A stretch of 64,000 bases of DNA from Chrysogorgia sp. JL179-B06 (GCA_035772405.1 JAYKKM010000142.1:1702501-1766500); one strand, 5' to 3'. Positions 20,540 to 32,063 are shown, counted from the first letter of the stretch. Numbers and translations are program-made. Notes: generated from the letters alone by a model not told the origin.

Positions 20540-23500
20540 TGATCAGAAAAAATTAAAATATAGTCAAAAAGATATAGATAAAATTGTAAGTTTATTTAAT
20601 AAGAAAAAAGAAAGTAAGAAAAATGAAAAAATAGACGATTATTTTTCTGTTAATCATATCGAAACTATTAGTAGAGAAAAATTTAAAGTCACTGAACAAC
20701 ATTTTTCTTTGGATGTTTCACGGGAAAAAAACGGTTAATTTTATTAGTTTTATTCAATCGTTATCGTTGGTTTTTTCTTATTTAATTAACATTGCACGGG
20801 CAAATGTAAAAAGTGATGATGATTATGTTAGATTTATCTTTAGTAATGCGCCAAAAAGTTTTTTCTCTACAGCCGTTTTACCCGTGAAAGACTTTGACGT
20901 TAAATATTTCTTAAATATTATGGAAAAATTTATGCAGAGTAATAAAGAAATAATAGCTAATGGATGGAATAGTAAAGTAATAGTTCAAACTTTTCCCGCA
21001 GGAATAAGTACAAATAAAAAGAAAAATAGTGTATTAAGGAAAAAAGTATTTACAATAGTTTGAATAAGGGAAATGCTACAGATAAAGGCGGTGTGAAAAG
21101 TAATGTAAAAAAATATGGCCGTAAATTTCGACGGGGGTATTTTATATTCTTAGCCATGTATTATTTCGTACAGTGAAAGATTGCTGTTTTGCTTTAGCAA
21201 TATTAGTGGGTTTATCATTTTTAAAACAAGACGTTAAATATTTTATAATGAAAAGAAAACCCAATAAACCCGTGGATGATTTATTTACGTGTGAAGAAAT
21301 TCGAAATGTATATCGGGAATGTGGGTTACCCGAGGGTAATGTTGATGCCACACAGTTTGAGTTAGTATATACTAATTATTTAAAAAAACAGGGTGTTGAT
21401 TTGTTAGTGTATGCTGACACTCATTCCGATAATATAATTTATGATTCACGAACTGATAGTGAGGGTAATCTTATTAAATTAACTAATGAAATTGTATGCT
21501 TATGGTTAAATAATAATCATTACGATGTAGTCTTAAGCATAAAGGAATTTTCTAAACTTAACACCAGTTCTTTTTGTGTTAAATGTATGAGTCATTTTAC
21601 ACGCCATGAATATATCGATAATCACCTATGTACTACAAATAACTTAACTTGTTTACGATGTTATAAATATCCGAATAAGTGTAAAGATAAAAATAATAAA
21701 CTTATTTGTAGCAGTTGTGATATAATTTTTTATGATGAAAATTGTTTTACAAATCATTTAACAAATAAAATTTTTAAACCCTCTCATAGTAATTATGATC
21801 GTTTAACACCGTGTCAATATTTTTTTTATTGTAAAACCTGTAACAAAATTTGTCCTCGATTCTTTTTCATTTTTTCTAATAAAACAGTTAAACATGATTG
21901 TAGCAAACGATTTTGTTTTCATTGTGATAAATACATGAAACAACCTCATTTTTGTTATGTGAAACCCCTTTCACTTGAATATAACAAGAGGAAAGAAAGT
22001 GAACCCACGTTATTTTTTTTTGATTTTGAAACAAAAGTAACCGAAACTAAATTGCTCGTACCGTTTTATTGTATCGTCCAAAGGGTATGTAAAAAATGTC
22101 AACATATTGAATTTAAAAAAACAAAAATATTTGAAAAAAAGGATAAAGAAATTATCGATAATACTATTGAAAAAGTTAGTTGTTGTGGGAATAGACAATT
22201 TATTTTTGATAACAATGTTATTGAAACTTTATGTGAATTTATGTTTGAACAAACAAATTCCGTTTGGATAGCTCATAACGGGGGTAGATTTGATACTATT
22301 TTTATTTTAAAATATCTTTTAGAAATAAAACAGATAATGCCGAATACTATAATGAACGGTACTAAAATAATGAGTTTAATAATTAAAGAACAAAATATTA
22401 GAATCCTCGATAGTTATTTGTTTTTTAGTATGAAATTAGCGGATATTCCAAAAGCAATGGATCTTCAAGGGGAATGTAAGGGATTTCATCCTTATGAATT
22501 TTACGATTTAACTTATGAGGGTGAAATTGTAGATCGGAAATTTTTTGATACGAAACATATGAATAGAGCAACACTTAATGAATTTGAAAAATGGTATTTA
22601 GAAAAAAAGAAAGAGAAATATATATTTCGTAAAGAGATTTATTATTATTGTTGTAGTGATGTAGATATTTTAAGAAAGGGATGTGTTAAATTTTCTGCAA
22701 TGATCGGTACCATAGGTCATATCACCCCCTTTTATGCAAAGAATTGTATTACGATTGCTAGTTTAGCTTTGAAAGTGTATAGACTTAATTTTTAAAAAAA
22801 AAATTGTGTAGGAATTATTCCTGCTTCGGGGTATAGGGGTGGTGTAAAACAGAGTTTAATTGCTATTGATTGGTTAGATGAAATTAATCGAGAATTAGGA
22901 GGAAATTTAGAATATATCTGTTCACAAAATGGGGAGAAAAAAATTCTAGGACGTTTTGTCGATGGTTTTTATAATGAAACGATATATCAATTTCATGGTT
23001 GTTTTTATCACGGATGTCCCAAATGTTTTGACCCCTATGCATTAAACGTTCTTACAAACGAAAAATTTAGTAATTTATATGCAAATACGCAACGTTTTTC
23101 TTGGACAATAAAAAATGCCGGTTACAAATTAATCGAGATGTGGGAATGTGATTATTTAGAAGAAAAAAAATATACACAGAAACAATTAATTGAAAAGAAA
23201 AGAAAATTTTATCCGTTTACTCCTTTAACACCACGTGACGCATTATATGGGGGGCGAACTTCCCCCGTATGTTTATTTAAAGAAACAAAACCCAACGAAC
23301 GAATAAGTTACGTAGATTTTACATCGCTATACCCTCATGTACAAAAAAATTATGATTTTCCTGTGGGTCATCCTACTATTTTACTGGGAAAAGATTGTAA
23401 TAAAATAAAAATCAAGGACATATTTGGTTTAGTAAAATGTTGTATTTTACCTCCTCGAAATATTTACTTTCCTGTTTTACCCGTTAGAATAGATGGGAAA

Positions 23501-24583
23501 TTATTATTTCCATTATGTTATAAATGTGCTGCGGATAAATGTAATAAATGTGAACATAATGAAAGCGATCGATACTTGACGGGTACTTGGACTAGTGTTG
23601 AGATTAATGTTGCTATAGATAAGGGATATAAAATAATTGCTCTTTACGAAATATATCATTTTGAACGCAAAGAAAAAATCTTTTCACAATACGTAAATCA
23701 ATTTTTAAAAATCAAACAAGAATCTTCAGGAATTCCTACGAATCGTTTGAACGCAGATGGAAGTAAAAATGATGATAAAATTAAACAGTATTGTAATGAT
23801 TATTTAAAAAATGAAAATGTTTTTTTAGATAAAGACAAAATAGAGAAAAATCCGGGATTAAGAACTATTGCAAAAACATTTTTAAATTCGTTATGGGGAA
23901 AATTTGCTCAAAACGAAAATAATACACAAGTGTGTTTTTTAAACGATTATGAAGAATTATTAAATATTGCCAATGATAAAAGTAAAAAATTAACATCGAT
24001 GGAATTTATAAACGAAACATTATTACGTTGTACATATGAAAAAATTGATGATGCAACAACCCCTCTAAAAACGGGGAATGTAATCATTGCATGTTTTGTT
24101 ACTGCATATGCACGTTTGAAATTATACGAGTTACTCGTTAAATTAGACGATCGCGTTTTATATTTTGATACAGATTCTGTTATTTATATATCTGATGAAA
24201 ATAATTATACTGATGTTAAAACGGGAAATTATTTAGGAGATTTAACGAATGAATTAAATGAAAATGAATGGATAACAAATTTTTGTTCAACGGGTCCAAA
24301 ATGTTACGCGTATATAACTAATTTAAATCAGGAATGTATTCATGTGAAAGGTTTTACTTTAAAAAATGAAACAATAAAAGAAAAATTGAATTTTTTATCC
24401 TTGACACAATGTGTTAAAAATCAAGATCAGATCATCGAAATTAAATATCACAATAAAATATGTAAAGATAAACTTAATCATATTTTTATTGAGGATGAAA
24501 TAAAAAAATTTTCATTTACATTTAATAAACGTGTTGTTAAAAATAATTTTAATACGATTCCGTTTGGATTTTTAGATAACTGA
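20532..24583 (+). pseudogene. polB: DNA polymerase B (protein-primed type) of the giant Polinton, frameshifted
   Basis: Segments in different frames make up one long gene. The N-terminal domain (20532-21170) has the Polinton-typical block MEKFMQSNKEIIANG; 21173-22795 carries a Cys-rich region and the exonuclease motifs (FFFDFET, WIAHNGGRFDT, YYCCSDVDIL). The palm follows with FTSLYPHVQKNYDFP (motif A), TFLNSLWGKFAQ (motif B) and YFDTDSVIY (motif C). Breaks lie near 20735 (A-run), near 21050, near 21150 and at 22790-22800 (a 10-A run). The polymerase replicates element DNA from terminal-protein primers in this family. Ends in TGA, 1 bp before the ATPase ATG. Confidence 0.85.
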
Positions 24584-24584
24584 A

Positions 24585-25266
24585 ATGAACAATGTTTCAT
24601 TACCATTTCAACACCCTTTTATGTTAACGTTATGTGGTCCTAGTCAAAGTGGGAAAACATAATGGGTATTACAATTATTGAAAAATATTAACATTATGAT
24701 TACACCTGCAATTGTTAAAATTGTTTATTTATATTCAATTTATCAACCTCTGTACGCTGAAATGGAAAAAGTTCTTGCGGAAAAAACAGATATTAGTGTT
24801 GAATTTATTGATTGTCAAAAGGGTATTCCCCGCATTACCGATATACAAACGAATACCCGTGAAAATACGTTAATAATATTAGATGATCTCATGTTAGTTA
24901 GTTGCAACATCATCAAAAGAAAATCTTGAAAGAATAGATAATATTGCAACTCAAGATGTCCATCATCGTAATATTAGTGTTATTTTTACATGTCAAAATT
25001 TAACATATGGTAATGGTAAATTGCGAAATTTACGTGTCAATAGTCAATATTATGTTATGTTTAAAAATTTAAGCGATTATAATAATATGTATACGATATG
25101 TGATAATAAAAAAATTAATAGAAATAGATTTAATAAAGTATTAAGCGAAATTAATGAGAAACCCTATGGTTATTTGGTATTTGATAATTGTAGAAAAGGG
25201 TATGAAAATTGTAGAATTAGAACCAATGTATTTCCACATGAATCAACGATAATCTATGATTTGTAA
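24585..25266 (+). pseudogene. Packaging ATPase (A32/FtsK-HerA type) of the giant Polinton, broken
   Basis: The Walker A loop GPSQSGKT is followed immediately by an in-frame TAA at 24660-24662. Walker B is NTLIILDDLM near 24870. A frameshift near 24893-24901 coincides with a TTAGTTAG tandem duplication. Beyond it come HHRNISVIFTCQNL, the usual sensor-like Gln motif, and a C-terminal segment to 25266. The family pumps DNA into capsids. It follows PolB by 1 bp, so it was probably co-expressed. Confidence 0.85.
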
Positions 25267-25384
25267 ATAAATGTAAAAAGAAAAATAAATGTTTGTTAAA
25301 AAATAAAAAGAGTTGTTGAAAATCGTTTTTTTAATAAGTATATATATATATATATTATGGGGGTGTGTATGAATTTTTTTTAAA

Positions 25385-25768
25385 AACATGGCAAGAAGAA
25401 GATATAGAAGCAGGAAGGGAATGATCCTTAGAAAAAAGAAACAAAAAGGGGGTAGTGCTCTAGATATTTTTGGACCTTTGGGATCGTTAGTTGGAAATCA
25501 ATTGGGAATTGGTATTCGAAAAAGAAAAAGAAAAAGAAAACAAAAAGGGGGGTATTGGAGTCTCTGGTAACGTCGTTGGGCATTCCTTAGGAGCACGTCA
25601 ACATGGCAAGAAGAAGATATAGAAGCAGGAGGGGAATTATCCTTAGAAAAAAGAAACAAAAAGGGGGTAGTGCTCTAGATATTTTTGGACCTTTGGGATC
25701 GTTAGTTGGAAATCAATTGGGAATTGGTATTCGAAAAAGAAAAAGAAAAAGAAAACAAAAAGGGGGTG
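25385..25768. repeat. Recent tandem duplication, 215-bp period
   Basis: 25385-25553 and 25600-25768 are almost identical, differing at a few positions (for example AGGAAGGGAATGATC versus AGGAGGGGAATTATC). The repeat contains the pX-like coding region. Confidence 0.9.
25388..25570 (+). CDS. Small basic core-like protein (pX-like), copy 1, 60 aa
   Basis: Starts MARRRYRSRKG, then KKKQKGGSALDIFGPLG, a hydrophobic glycine-rich helix and RKRKRKRKQKGG. Arg/Lys-rich with two QKGG sites, like adenovirus core protein precursors cut after GG. A G6 run (copy 2 has G5) shifts the frame after the second QKGG, so the tail (YWSLW) is probably not original. TATATATATA lies about 40 bp upstream. Confidence 0.65.
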   Translation: MARRRYRSRKGMILRKKKQKGGSALDIFGPLGSLVGNQLGIGIRKRKRKRKQKGGYWSLW

Positions 25769-25806
25769 CTCGAGGTTCTAATTTTGTCAATTGGTTGGGG
25801 TTATAA
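25603..25806 (+). CDS. Small basic core-like protein (pX-like), copy 2, 67 aa
   Basis: Nearly identical to copy 1 through the second QKGG, then ARGSNFVNWLGL and a stop. Two QKGG phrases flank a hydrophobic segment (GSLVGNQLGIGI). A DNA-condensing core role is inferred from composition and from its place beside packaging and capsid genes. Confidence 0.65.
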   Translation: MARRRYRSRRGIILRKKKQKGGSALDIFGPLGSLVGNQLGIGIRKRKRKRKQKGGARGSNFVNWLGL

Positions 25807-25850
25807 TAAAAATCCATAAATCACTGTAAATAATTAATTTTTTTGTTTAA

Positions 25851-26462
25851 TTAAAAATTGGCATTATTAAAACTACAACATGACTGATTGTTATTACTCT
25901 TACAATTTTTTTTACATTTTTTATTATATATTCCTACGAGTACACTACCTAAAATTGTTTCTATTTTCTTTTTTAATTTAATATCGTTTTTTAGTTTAAT
26001 ACGTTCATTTTTAAATAATTTTTGTTTATTATTATTTTCGATTTCATTACGACATTGATTGTATAAATATAATAAACTCCAATTTCCACACACTGCAGTA
26101 TTTTTGGGTTGTAATTATTTACTTTGAATATATTGAAATGTTAGTCCTTTTTTTACACTATAATCATACCAATATTCACGTTTATAAAACGAGACATCTT
26201 TTGCAAAACTATCAAAAAAATTCATATGTTTTTCTTTATCCACCCATATAGCAATCCAATGTTGACCGTTTTGATCTGCTTCATCCGTATTCCAAATCCA
26301 ACACGAGAGATAATAAATTTTTTTAGGAAAAATATTTGCAGGAAATGTACCCAAATAATATTTATTTAAAAACTTATTTATTTTTGAAATTTTATTAATC
26401 TCGTTCGTAAATAAAAATTGGGTTAAAAAACAATGTAAATTCATGGATTTTTGCGTCGCCAT
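25851..26462 (-). pseudogene. Adenain-like cysteine protease, split by an in-frame TAA
   Basis: Start placed at the ATG at 26462. The order matches adenovirus-type maturation proteases: YLGTFPANIFPKK, then GQHWIAIWVDKEK with the catalytic His, FFDSF with the acidic residue, and after the TAA at 26115-26117 the nucleophile region AVCGNWSLLYLY. The catalytic Cys lies beyond the stop, so the product would be inactive unless it is read through. The family matures capsid and core proteins at GG sites. Confidence 0.8.
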
Positions 26463-27113
26463 TTTCTTTGTGTTGTATAGGGTGTCGTTGAGGGTGTAGG
26501 AATGTGAGTGGTGAGTGATGTAGATGGTTCGTCGTGACTCGCAAGACCCGAAGGAATTTATATAACGTTGTCGTAATTTTATATTTCGTATATAATAGGC
26601 AGGCATATGTAATTTTTTCAATTCTTTTAAAGCAGCCGTCTGCTTTTGTTGTGTAAGATTGAACATGTTTTGTTTGCTGATATTATGCGTTAAATCGTAT
26701 AATAAATCATGATGGTTTATGGCAACACCGTTTATTTTTATTATATCTGTACCCCCAATTTTAATTTTTTTCCTTTCAAGAAATTCTTTTATTTGTTGAC
26801 CACTTGCCACAGTCGGTGTTTTCCTTACCTCGGGTGATTCATCATTGGTCACCTCATTTTCAAGTTCATTACTTTTTCTTTTCATATTTTGTTGTCTTTT
26901 TAAAAAACTAACCATACTCTCTGCGACACGTTGATCATTATTAACTTTTTTCATTTCTTCTTTCATTTTATTTTTACTTTCAATAAGATCGAAATTATTT
27001 TTGTTGTTAATTCCCTGCAATAATTTTTCGTTTTCATGATCAGTTTTGATTAAATCTAAAATTTCATTTAATTTACTCGGATTAATTAATTGCATTTTAT
27101 TTACTTCGGTCAT
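26463..27113 (-). CDS. Unknown capsid-region protein, in frame with the protease
   Basis: About 217 aa before the protease ATG, with no stop between. Lys/Glu-rich coiled-coil-like N-terminus, then KIGGTDIIKINGVAINHHD and a basic helical part. The IGG-T phrase could be a protease site. It overlaps the upstream gene by 17 bp. The fusion to the protease could be real or the result of a lost stop. Confidence 0.5.
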
Positions 27114-27654
27114 TTTTTTTTATTTGTTGGTTAAGTAATTTGTATGCTTTTTGATATATGTTGATTATACGAAAATCCTCAGATAATAATATTTTTAAAT
27201 CTTTTTCTTTTATTTTGTTCTTTGAAAACTTATTCAAAATATATTTATTATCACTGGAAAGTTGGATAGAAATTTTTTTATTTAAAATATTTTTAGCAAT
27301 GTATTGTAATTTATTAATTAATTGAGAATCTAACAACGTATTTTTTTTATCAATATCTGCTTTAAGATATTTTTTTAACGATGGTAAAAAATCCTTTTTT
27401 TTTTTTTCAAAAGCTTTTTTCTTTATTTTATTTAATTGAACTAATGTTTCTAAAAATTTTAAATCATCTTCGCAACTTGATGAAGAAGAAGTAACGGAAC
27501 TTTCACTATCCATTTCATCACTAACATCATCGCTAACAACATCGCTATCATTTTCACTATCATCCTCCTCATCATCATCATCTCTTGAATTATCATTTTT
27601 TACGTCTTTTTTTACCTCTTCTTTATTTAATTCATCATTTTTTTCTTCATTCAT
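27097..27654 (-). CDS. Acidic/Lys-rich protein, about 185 aa
   Basis: Start set at ATG 27654. Residues about 20-65 are a highly acidic Asp/Glu/Ser tract (DDDDEEDDSENDSD); the rest is Lys-rich and helical. No family recognised. Lies between the major capsid and the protease on the same strand, as late structural or assembly genes often do. Confidence 0.55.
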   Translation of the reverse strand: MNEEKNDELNKEEVKKDVKNDNSRDDDDEEDDSENDSDVVSDDVSDEMDSESSVTSSSSSCEDDLKFLETLVQLNKIKKKAFEKKKKDFLPSLKKYLKADIDKKNTLLDSQLINKLQYIAKNILNKKISIQLSSDNKYILNKFSKNKIKEKDLKILLSEDFRIINIYQKAYKLLNQQIKKNDRSK

Positions 27655-27658
27655 TTTT

Positions 27659-27790
27659 TTATGCGTAAACTGAAAACGGTGGAAATACAAGAATATGTTC
27701 ACGATTCAGGGGTATTTTGTTAATAACTGTTTTTTTTATTTTTGGTTTTTTTATTCTATTCTTTGTTGTAATGGGTTTTGTGTTCTTCAT
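27659..27790 (-). CDS. Possible tiny basic protein, 43 aa
   Basis: ATG at 27790 starts a Lys/Thr-rich peptide (TTKNRIKKPKIKKTVINK) that stops just before the acidic protein. It could be a core-like peptide or chance; AT-rich sequence produces such frames easily. Confidence 0.25.
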   Translation of the reverse strand: MKNTKPITTKNRIKKPKIKKTVINKIPLNREHILVFPPFSVYA

Positions 27791-27826
27791 TTTTTTTGTA
27801 CATCCCCTTGTGACAAATGTTGATAA

Positions 27827-29158
27827 TTAAATGCTGTGTAATAATCTTGCAGGGGTATTTAATCCTACTCTAATTTCATTTCGAAATTCACCAACAAATA
27901 TTAACGCCCCTACAACTGTATTTTGAGAAAAATGAAAATCCACATTAACATTTCCCGACGGTCTTATGGGTAATACTGCAAGATGAGAGTCTCTATTATC
28001 TGTTAAATCAAATGCTAATATAGAATACCCGTTTATAAAGTCATTATAAGTCATGGGCATTTCTGAATAGTTGCGATTTAATACCGAACGTAATTTTGAG
28101 TAAGCTTCAGTTTGATTTTCTATTCTCCCGACAACAGCGTTATTTACCGAAACTTCAACATTATCATAATTAGGCCAGTTAAACTCAAAAATATTATGAG
28201 TATATGATCCGTTCCAATTTGCTAATGGGGAAAATACAATATATAAACGTGTAGGAACGCTACCATTAAACACATCGATTACTTGATGTGAATTTCGTCC
28301 TGCAGCTACTGATTCAGTAATACAACGATAATTGGTTGTATAATATAATGTTTCTTTATTATGGGTCACCATCCCTATATTAAGCGCATTTGATAATTGT
28401 TTTTTGGGTTTAAATACAGGAATTTTTATTTTAAAATCATCTAGGGTAATTATAGTATCAGCAACGGGCATATCAGCATGATTGGCACCCATCATTACAA
28501 TTGTATTTAATGCCCGCGTTAAACGTAATTCAACTTTATACGCTGTAGGAATATATATTTCAGCACCCCCTTCGCTAAATAATGAACAATCAATCTCATC
28601 TATCAAATACTGTGATTGATTTTGAAATGCCTGTGTTTTTTGTCTCCCCCCTGTATTTACGACAGCAGTTCCATTCGTGAAACCCACGATACTGCTCATA
28701 TGTGTGGCTGTATCTAAATATGCTATATTAAGCTCTTTAGAATCTTTATATCCCGACGGTATTTGACGCATTATAAATTGTATCCATGATGCAAAATGTG
28801 CAAAATTATCTGATGGTGTAATTAAATTTTCATTTATTTTTAATTCTTTTGTTTTCCACATTGTACGAAGGGGTAATGTAATCATCGAAAACCCCGATGC
28901 TGCAGGTGCTATAAGTCCAGCAGCATTTCTAATCGATACTCTAGCCATTATTTTAGCATCGCTTGTTTTCATTAATCCAACGGCGTTCCCATGTCTTGTA
29001 AACGTGTATACTGACGATTGATTATCGACAGGCGTCGCAATAATTTCAGTTTCACGACATTCCGTAAACGTATCATTATAGGGTGATGAAGTAAAAAATT
29101 GTAAAGGTTCGCTAAATAATATGTCATTTTTTTCCACATCTTCAATTTTTTTACTCAT
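27827..29158 (-). CDS. Major capsid protein (double jelly roll) of the giant Polinton
   Basis: 443 aa, uninterrupted. Position, size and landmarks fit the Polinton/adintovirus hexon-like capsid: an early strand YTFTRHGNAVGLMKT, the central MITLPLRTMWKTKELKIN and the C-terminal block SHLAVLPIRPSGNVNVDFHF followed by LIFVGEFRNEIRV. These proteins form trimeric capsomers. A basic pX-like gene sits 13 bp upstream on the same strand. Confidence 0.75.
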   Translation of the reverse strand: MSKKIEDVEKNDILFSEPLQFFTSSPYNDTFTECRETEIIATPVDNQSSVYTFTRHGNAVGLMKTSDAKIMARVSIRNAAGLIAPAASGFSMITLPLRTMWKTKELKINENLITPSDNFAHFASWIQFIMRQIPSGYKDSKELNIAYLDTATHMSSIVGFTNGTAVVNTGGRQKTQAFQNQSQYLIDEIDCSLFSEGGAEIYIPTAYKVELRLTRALNTIVMMGANHADMPVADTIITLDDFKIKIPVFKPKKQLSNALNIGMVTHNKETLYYTTNYRCITESVAAGRNSHQVIDVFNGSVPTRLYIVFSPLANWNGSYTHNIFEFNWPNYDNVEVSVNNAVVGRIENQTEAYSKLRSVLNRNYSEMPMTYNDFINGYSILAFDLTDNRDSHLAVLPIRPSGNVNVDFHFSQNTVVGALIFVGEFRNEIRVGLNTPARLLHSI

Positions 29159-29170
29159 TTTATTATTTTT

Positions 29171-29332
29171 TTAAACGTTAATTTTAAGAATATTTGAAAG
29201 TGTTCCCAACACTTGAGGAAGTAACATACCCATTGCCAATGCTCCACCAAACCCTCCTTTTTGTATTTTTCTTCTACGTTTTCTTATTCCTCTTTTGTTT
29301 TTTCTTTTTTTGATGTATTTTTTACGCGTCAT
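29171..29332 (-). CDS. Small basic pX-like protein, 53 aa
   Basis: Starts MTRKKYIKKRKNKRGIRK, continues RRRKIQKGGFGGALAMGMLL and ends in a hydrophobic segment. Architecture matches the pX-like pair at 25388-25806: Arg/Lys tail, QKGG, Gly-rich hydrophobic helix. Located immediately before the major capsid gene. Confidence 0.6.
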   Translation of the reverse strand: MTRKKYIKKRKNKRGIRKRRRKIQKGGFGGALAMGMLLPQVLGTLSNILKINV

Positions 29333-29450
29333 TTATTTTATTTTTAAAAAACAACAATACCCACAACAACAATAAAAATAATAATAATATACACAACATT
29401 ATGATTTTTTTATATAACTTTTTTTTTATTTATACTTTTTTTTACACAGT

Positions 29451-29711
29451 CTATCTATTTTGTAAAAAACGTATTACATTTGGATCTATTGTTTTTCTCT
29501 TTTTTTTATTATCACTTGTATAATAAGTATCTAAATTTAAATTTGAGGGTAATCCCACACCCTCATTTAATAAAATTTCTTTCTTAGTTGGATTTTCTTT
29601 ATTTTTTCTTTTCACAACAAAATATGATGAGGAATAATTTTTTCCACGATTTCTACCGTTTAACAATTCAGTGTAATCTTCTACGGATAGTTCATTTATT
29701 TTTTCAGTCAT
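29451..29711 (-). CDS. Small unknown protein, 86 aa
   Basis: Start set at ATG 29711 (MTEKINELSVEDYTELLNG), overlapping the upstream frame by 8 bp. Lys/Asn-rich with a basic NKKKRKT segment. No match recognised; capsid-region location suggests a structural or assembly role, inferred only. Confidence 0.45.
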   Translation of the reverse strand: MTEKINELSVEDYTELLNGRNRGKNYSSSYFVVKRKNKENPTKKEILLNEGVGLPSNLNLDTYYTSDNKKKRKTIDPNVIRFLQNR

Positions 29712-30192
29712 TATTTTTTTCTTCAAATAAATTTATATATATCTTAATTTCTTCACCTTTTAACGGCACGTTATTCTCATAGTTAATAAAGAACTGTAGT
29801 GATTGTTTAGCCTCTTTATCACTCATAAATAAAAAATAGGGGAATTTTTTTTTTTCATCATTTAATGATGTATAAGGATTTTTTTCGTCAATATAAAATA
29901 ATTATTTTATAGTATATATAAAACGTTGTGTTGCATTGGAAATAATAGTAGATGAAGAAACTGAAATCGTTCCATTATTTTTTTTTTTTGATTGTGTTAT
30001 TGCACTGAAATCCATTTTGTTTGCACAAGTAATTCGAAATGAATTTTTGATATTTTTATATTCAATCGAATTTAAATTCCATAAAAAAATTTTCCCACTA
30101 TTTACTAACACGTAAAGAGAAAAAGGATAAAATATTTTATATTCTTTAATTATCATTTCCCCATTTTTTTCTTCAAGAACAATCAAAAGCAT
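29704..30192 (-). pseudogene. Unknown capsid-region protein with an internal TAA
   Basis: From ATG 30192 (MLLIVLEEKNGEMIIKEY) the frame stops at 29902-29904 (TAA), then stays open to 29704 (YIDEKNPYTSLNDEKKKKF and on). Whether both halves were one gene is uncertain. It overlaps the penton stop. Function unknown. Confidence 0.4.
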
Positions 30193-31149
30193 TATGTTGA
30201 ATGTATTAAACAATCAATACTAAGCGTTCCCGAATCAAAAGGAACTAATTTTCCTGTAGTATCTTTAACTTTAATATGAATTTCTCTTATAATGTCTTTT
30301 TTTAATTTTCTCAATGATTTTGGGGGACTATAATAAACTAATTGTCCATCCCCCCACCACCTTGTCGATTCCATTGAATGGGTACTGTTGTTAACAATTC
30401 GGAACAACTATCACCAACTAACCCCAGTTCTATTTCATCACAATATATAAACATTTTATTTAATCCGTCGGATACGTCGGGTAAGTAATCAAAATGTTTA
30501 GAAAAAAGGGTTCGAGGTGTAGGATTATCTTTTTTTATTTCAAACAAGAGAGGTACGATTGCAAGACCTTTTTCATTTTTTAAACCTAGCATAAAAGCTA
30601 TTTTTTTTGAAAATAATATATTAATCTTTTGATTAAAAGAAGCATATTGAATACCCTTTTTTCGACCGTAGTCTTGTTAGATAATCGAAATTCATTTACC
30701 CGTAACCCATCAGCTGCTTTACGCGCATTTTCATATACCCAATACTCAATCTCAACATTAACATTAATAATTACTTTCCCATTTGATCCGATGGTAAAAA
30801 AAATTTCAAATCCTTCTAAGATATTATTTAAAAATATAATTAATGAAGACAAATCATAAATTCCGTCGGGTATAATAAATTTATCCGATGTAAAAACGAA
30901 CTCACTGTTTGCGTATACCGAATTATTATTTTCTTCAGGTATAAAATTCTTATAGGTTATGATAAATGAAAAAAAACATTCATCACCTACAATATTTTTA
31001 TTTGTTTGAGGATAACAAACTTGTAAAACTTCTAAAAAACATTCATTGTTCAAAGCATCAATGGGTTGTGCAATTTTCATTTCAAAATCATTAATCAAAT
31101 TCTTTTGAAGTCCTCTTGATATTGAATTACTAGCAATGTGTAAATTCAT
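30192..31149 (-). pseudogene. Penton/minor capsid protein (single jelly roll), frameshifted
   Basis: Three frames in series: 30598-31149, 30338-30592 and 30192-30407. The middle part holds FIYCDEIELGLVGDSCSELL and the last KDTTGKLVPFDSGTLSIDCL, both characteristic of the Polinton minor capsid. The shifts are in an A8 run near 30605 and near a G6 run at 30350. It would form the capsid vertex. It sits 6 bp after the integrase. Confidence 0.75.
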
Positions 31150-31155
31150 TTTTTT

Positions 31156-32061
31156 TTAAAAAACTTGTAATTCAGCACGATAAAAAATTCCTTTAATTTC
31201 TTCACGTTGTTCGTCTTCTAATTGATATGTAACGGGATCGGTGATAAATACTTTTTTAATAAAAAATATCTCATTTGTCCATCGTCGAAGACTGCTTTTT
31301 TCAAAAATATTATTTTTTACTCTCGCAATACGTACACGAGTACCTTCACGTATCAGATCTTGAGTGGGAATAGGATAATTTAAATGATCACGTACTATTT
31401 TATTTTTTACTTTACGTATTTTTCCTTTTTTTTCTTCGCGATAAATTTCAAAAGGTGTTGCACCAGCTAATGCTTTATGTGGGGAATTATTATAACGCTT
31501 AACAATAAGGGGTAAATACTGAATATAGTCAAATTCTCCAGTCTTTGTTAAAACACGACGAACCATTGTTTTTAAAGTTCCAATTACACGTTCCACATGG
31601 GATGCTTTTATTTCTCTATTATACGTATGAAATACTTCAAAATTATATTTTTTACTTAATTTCGTACGTATATCTTGAAATTCTGTTCCTTCATCACTTT
31701 GAATTTTAAGAGGGGCTATTCCTTCTTCAATAAGAATACTTTCAAATTTATTTTTAACATTATTAGACGTTTTCTTTTTTATTAATTTTACCCAACAAAA
31801 TCTTGAAAAAATATCAATACACACCAACCAATAACGATATTGATTATTATATCGGGCTAAATCTTTATTTTCAGCTAAATCAATTTCCCATTGTTCATTA
31901 TTTTTATTAACAGCATATTTCAAACGTCTATATTTTTTTTTACTACTACTATGTAATCTATAATTAGAATAATCCTCATCAGTTAATGTCTCTCCTTTTA
32001 ATAATCTTGAAGCTTTTTCAATAAAGTCAGCAGAAAATTTAGTTTTTTTCTTTTTACTCAT
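31156..32061 (-). CDS. Retroviral-type integrase (DDE) of the giant Polinton
   Basis: 301 aa, intact. The catalytic core has WEIDLAENKD followed by YWLVCIDIFSRF, then IKIQSDEGTEFQD with the second Asp, and SHVERVIGTLKTMV with the Glu; ALAGATPFEIYREE and an SH3-like C-terminal domain (EGTRVRIARVKN) follow. It catalyses element insertion with short target duplications. No chromodomain, unlike the inner element's integrase. Confidence 0.85.
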   Translation of the reverse strand: MSKKKKTKFSADFIEKASRLLKGETLTDEDYSNYRLHSSSKKKYRRLKYAVNKNNEQWEIDLAENKDLARYNNQYRYWLVCIDIFSRFCWVKLIKKKTSNNVKNKFESILIEEGIAPLKIQSDEGTEFQDIRTKLSKKYNFEVFHTYNREIKASHVERVIGTLKTMVRRVLTKTGEFDYIQYLPLIVKRYNNSPHKALAGATPFEIYREEKKGKIRKVKNKIVRDHLNYPIPTQDLIREGTRVRIARVKNNIFEKSSLRRWTNEIFFIKKVFITDPVTYQLEDEQREEIKGIFYRAELQVF

Positions 32062-32063
32062 TT

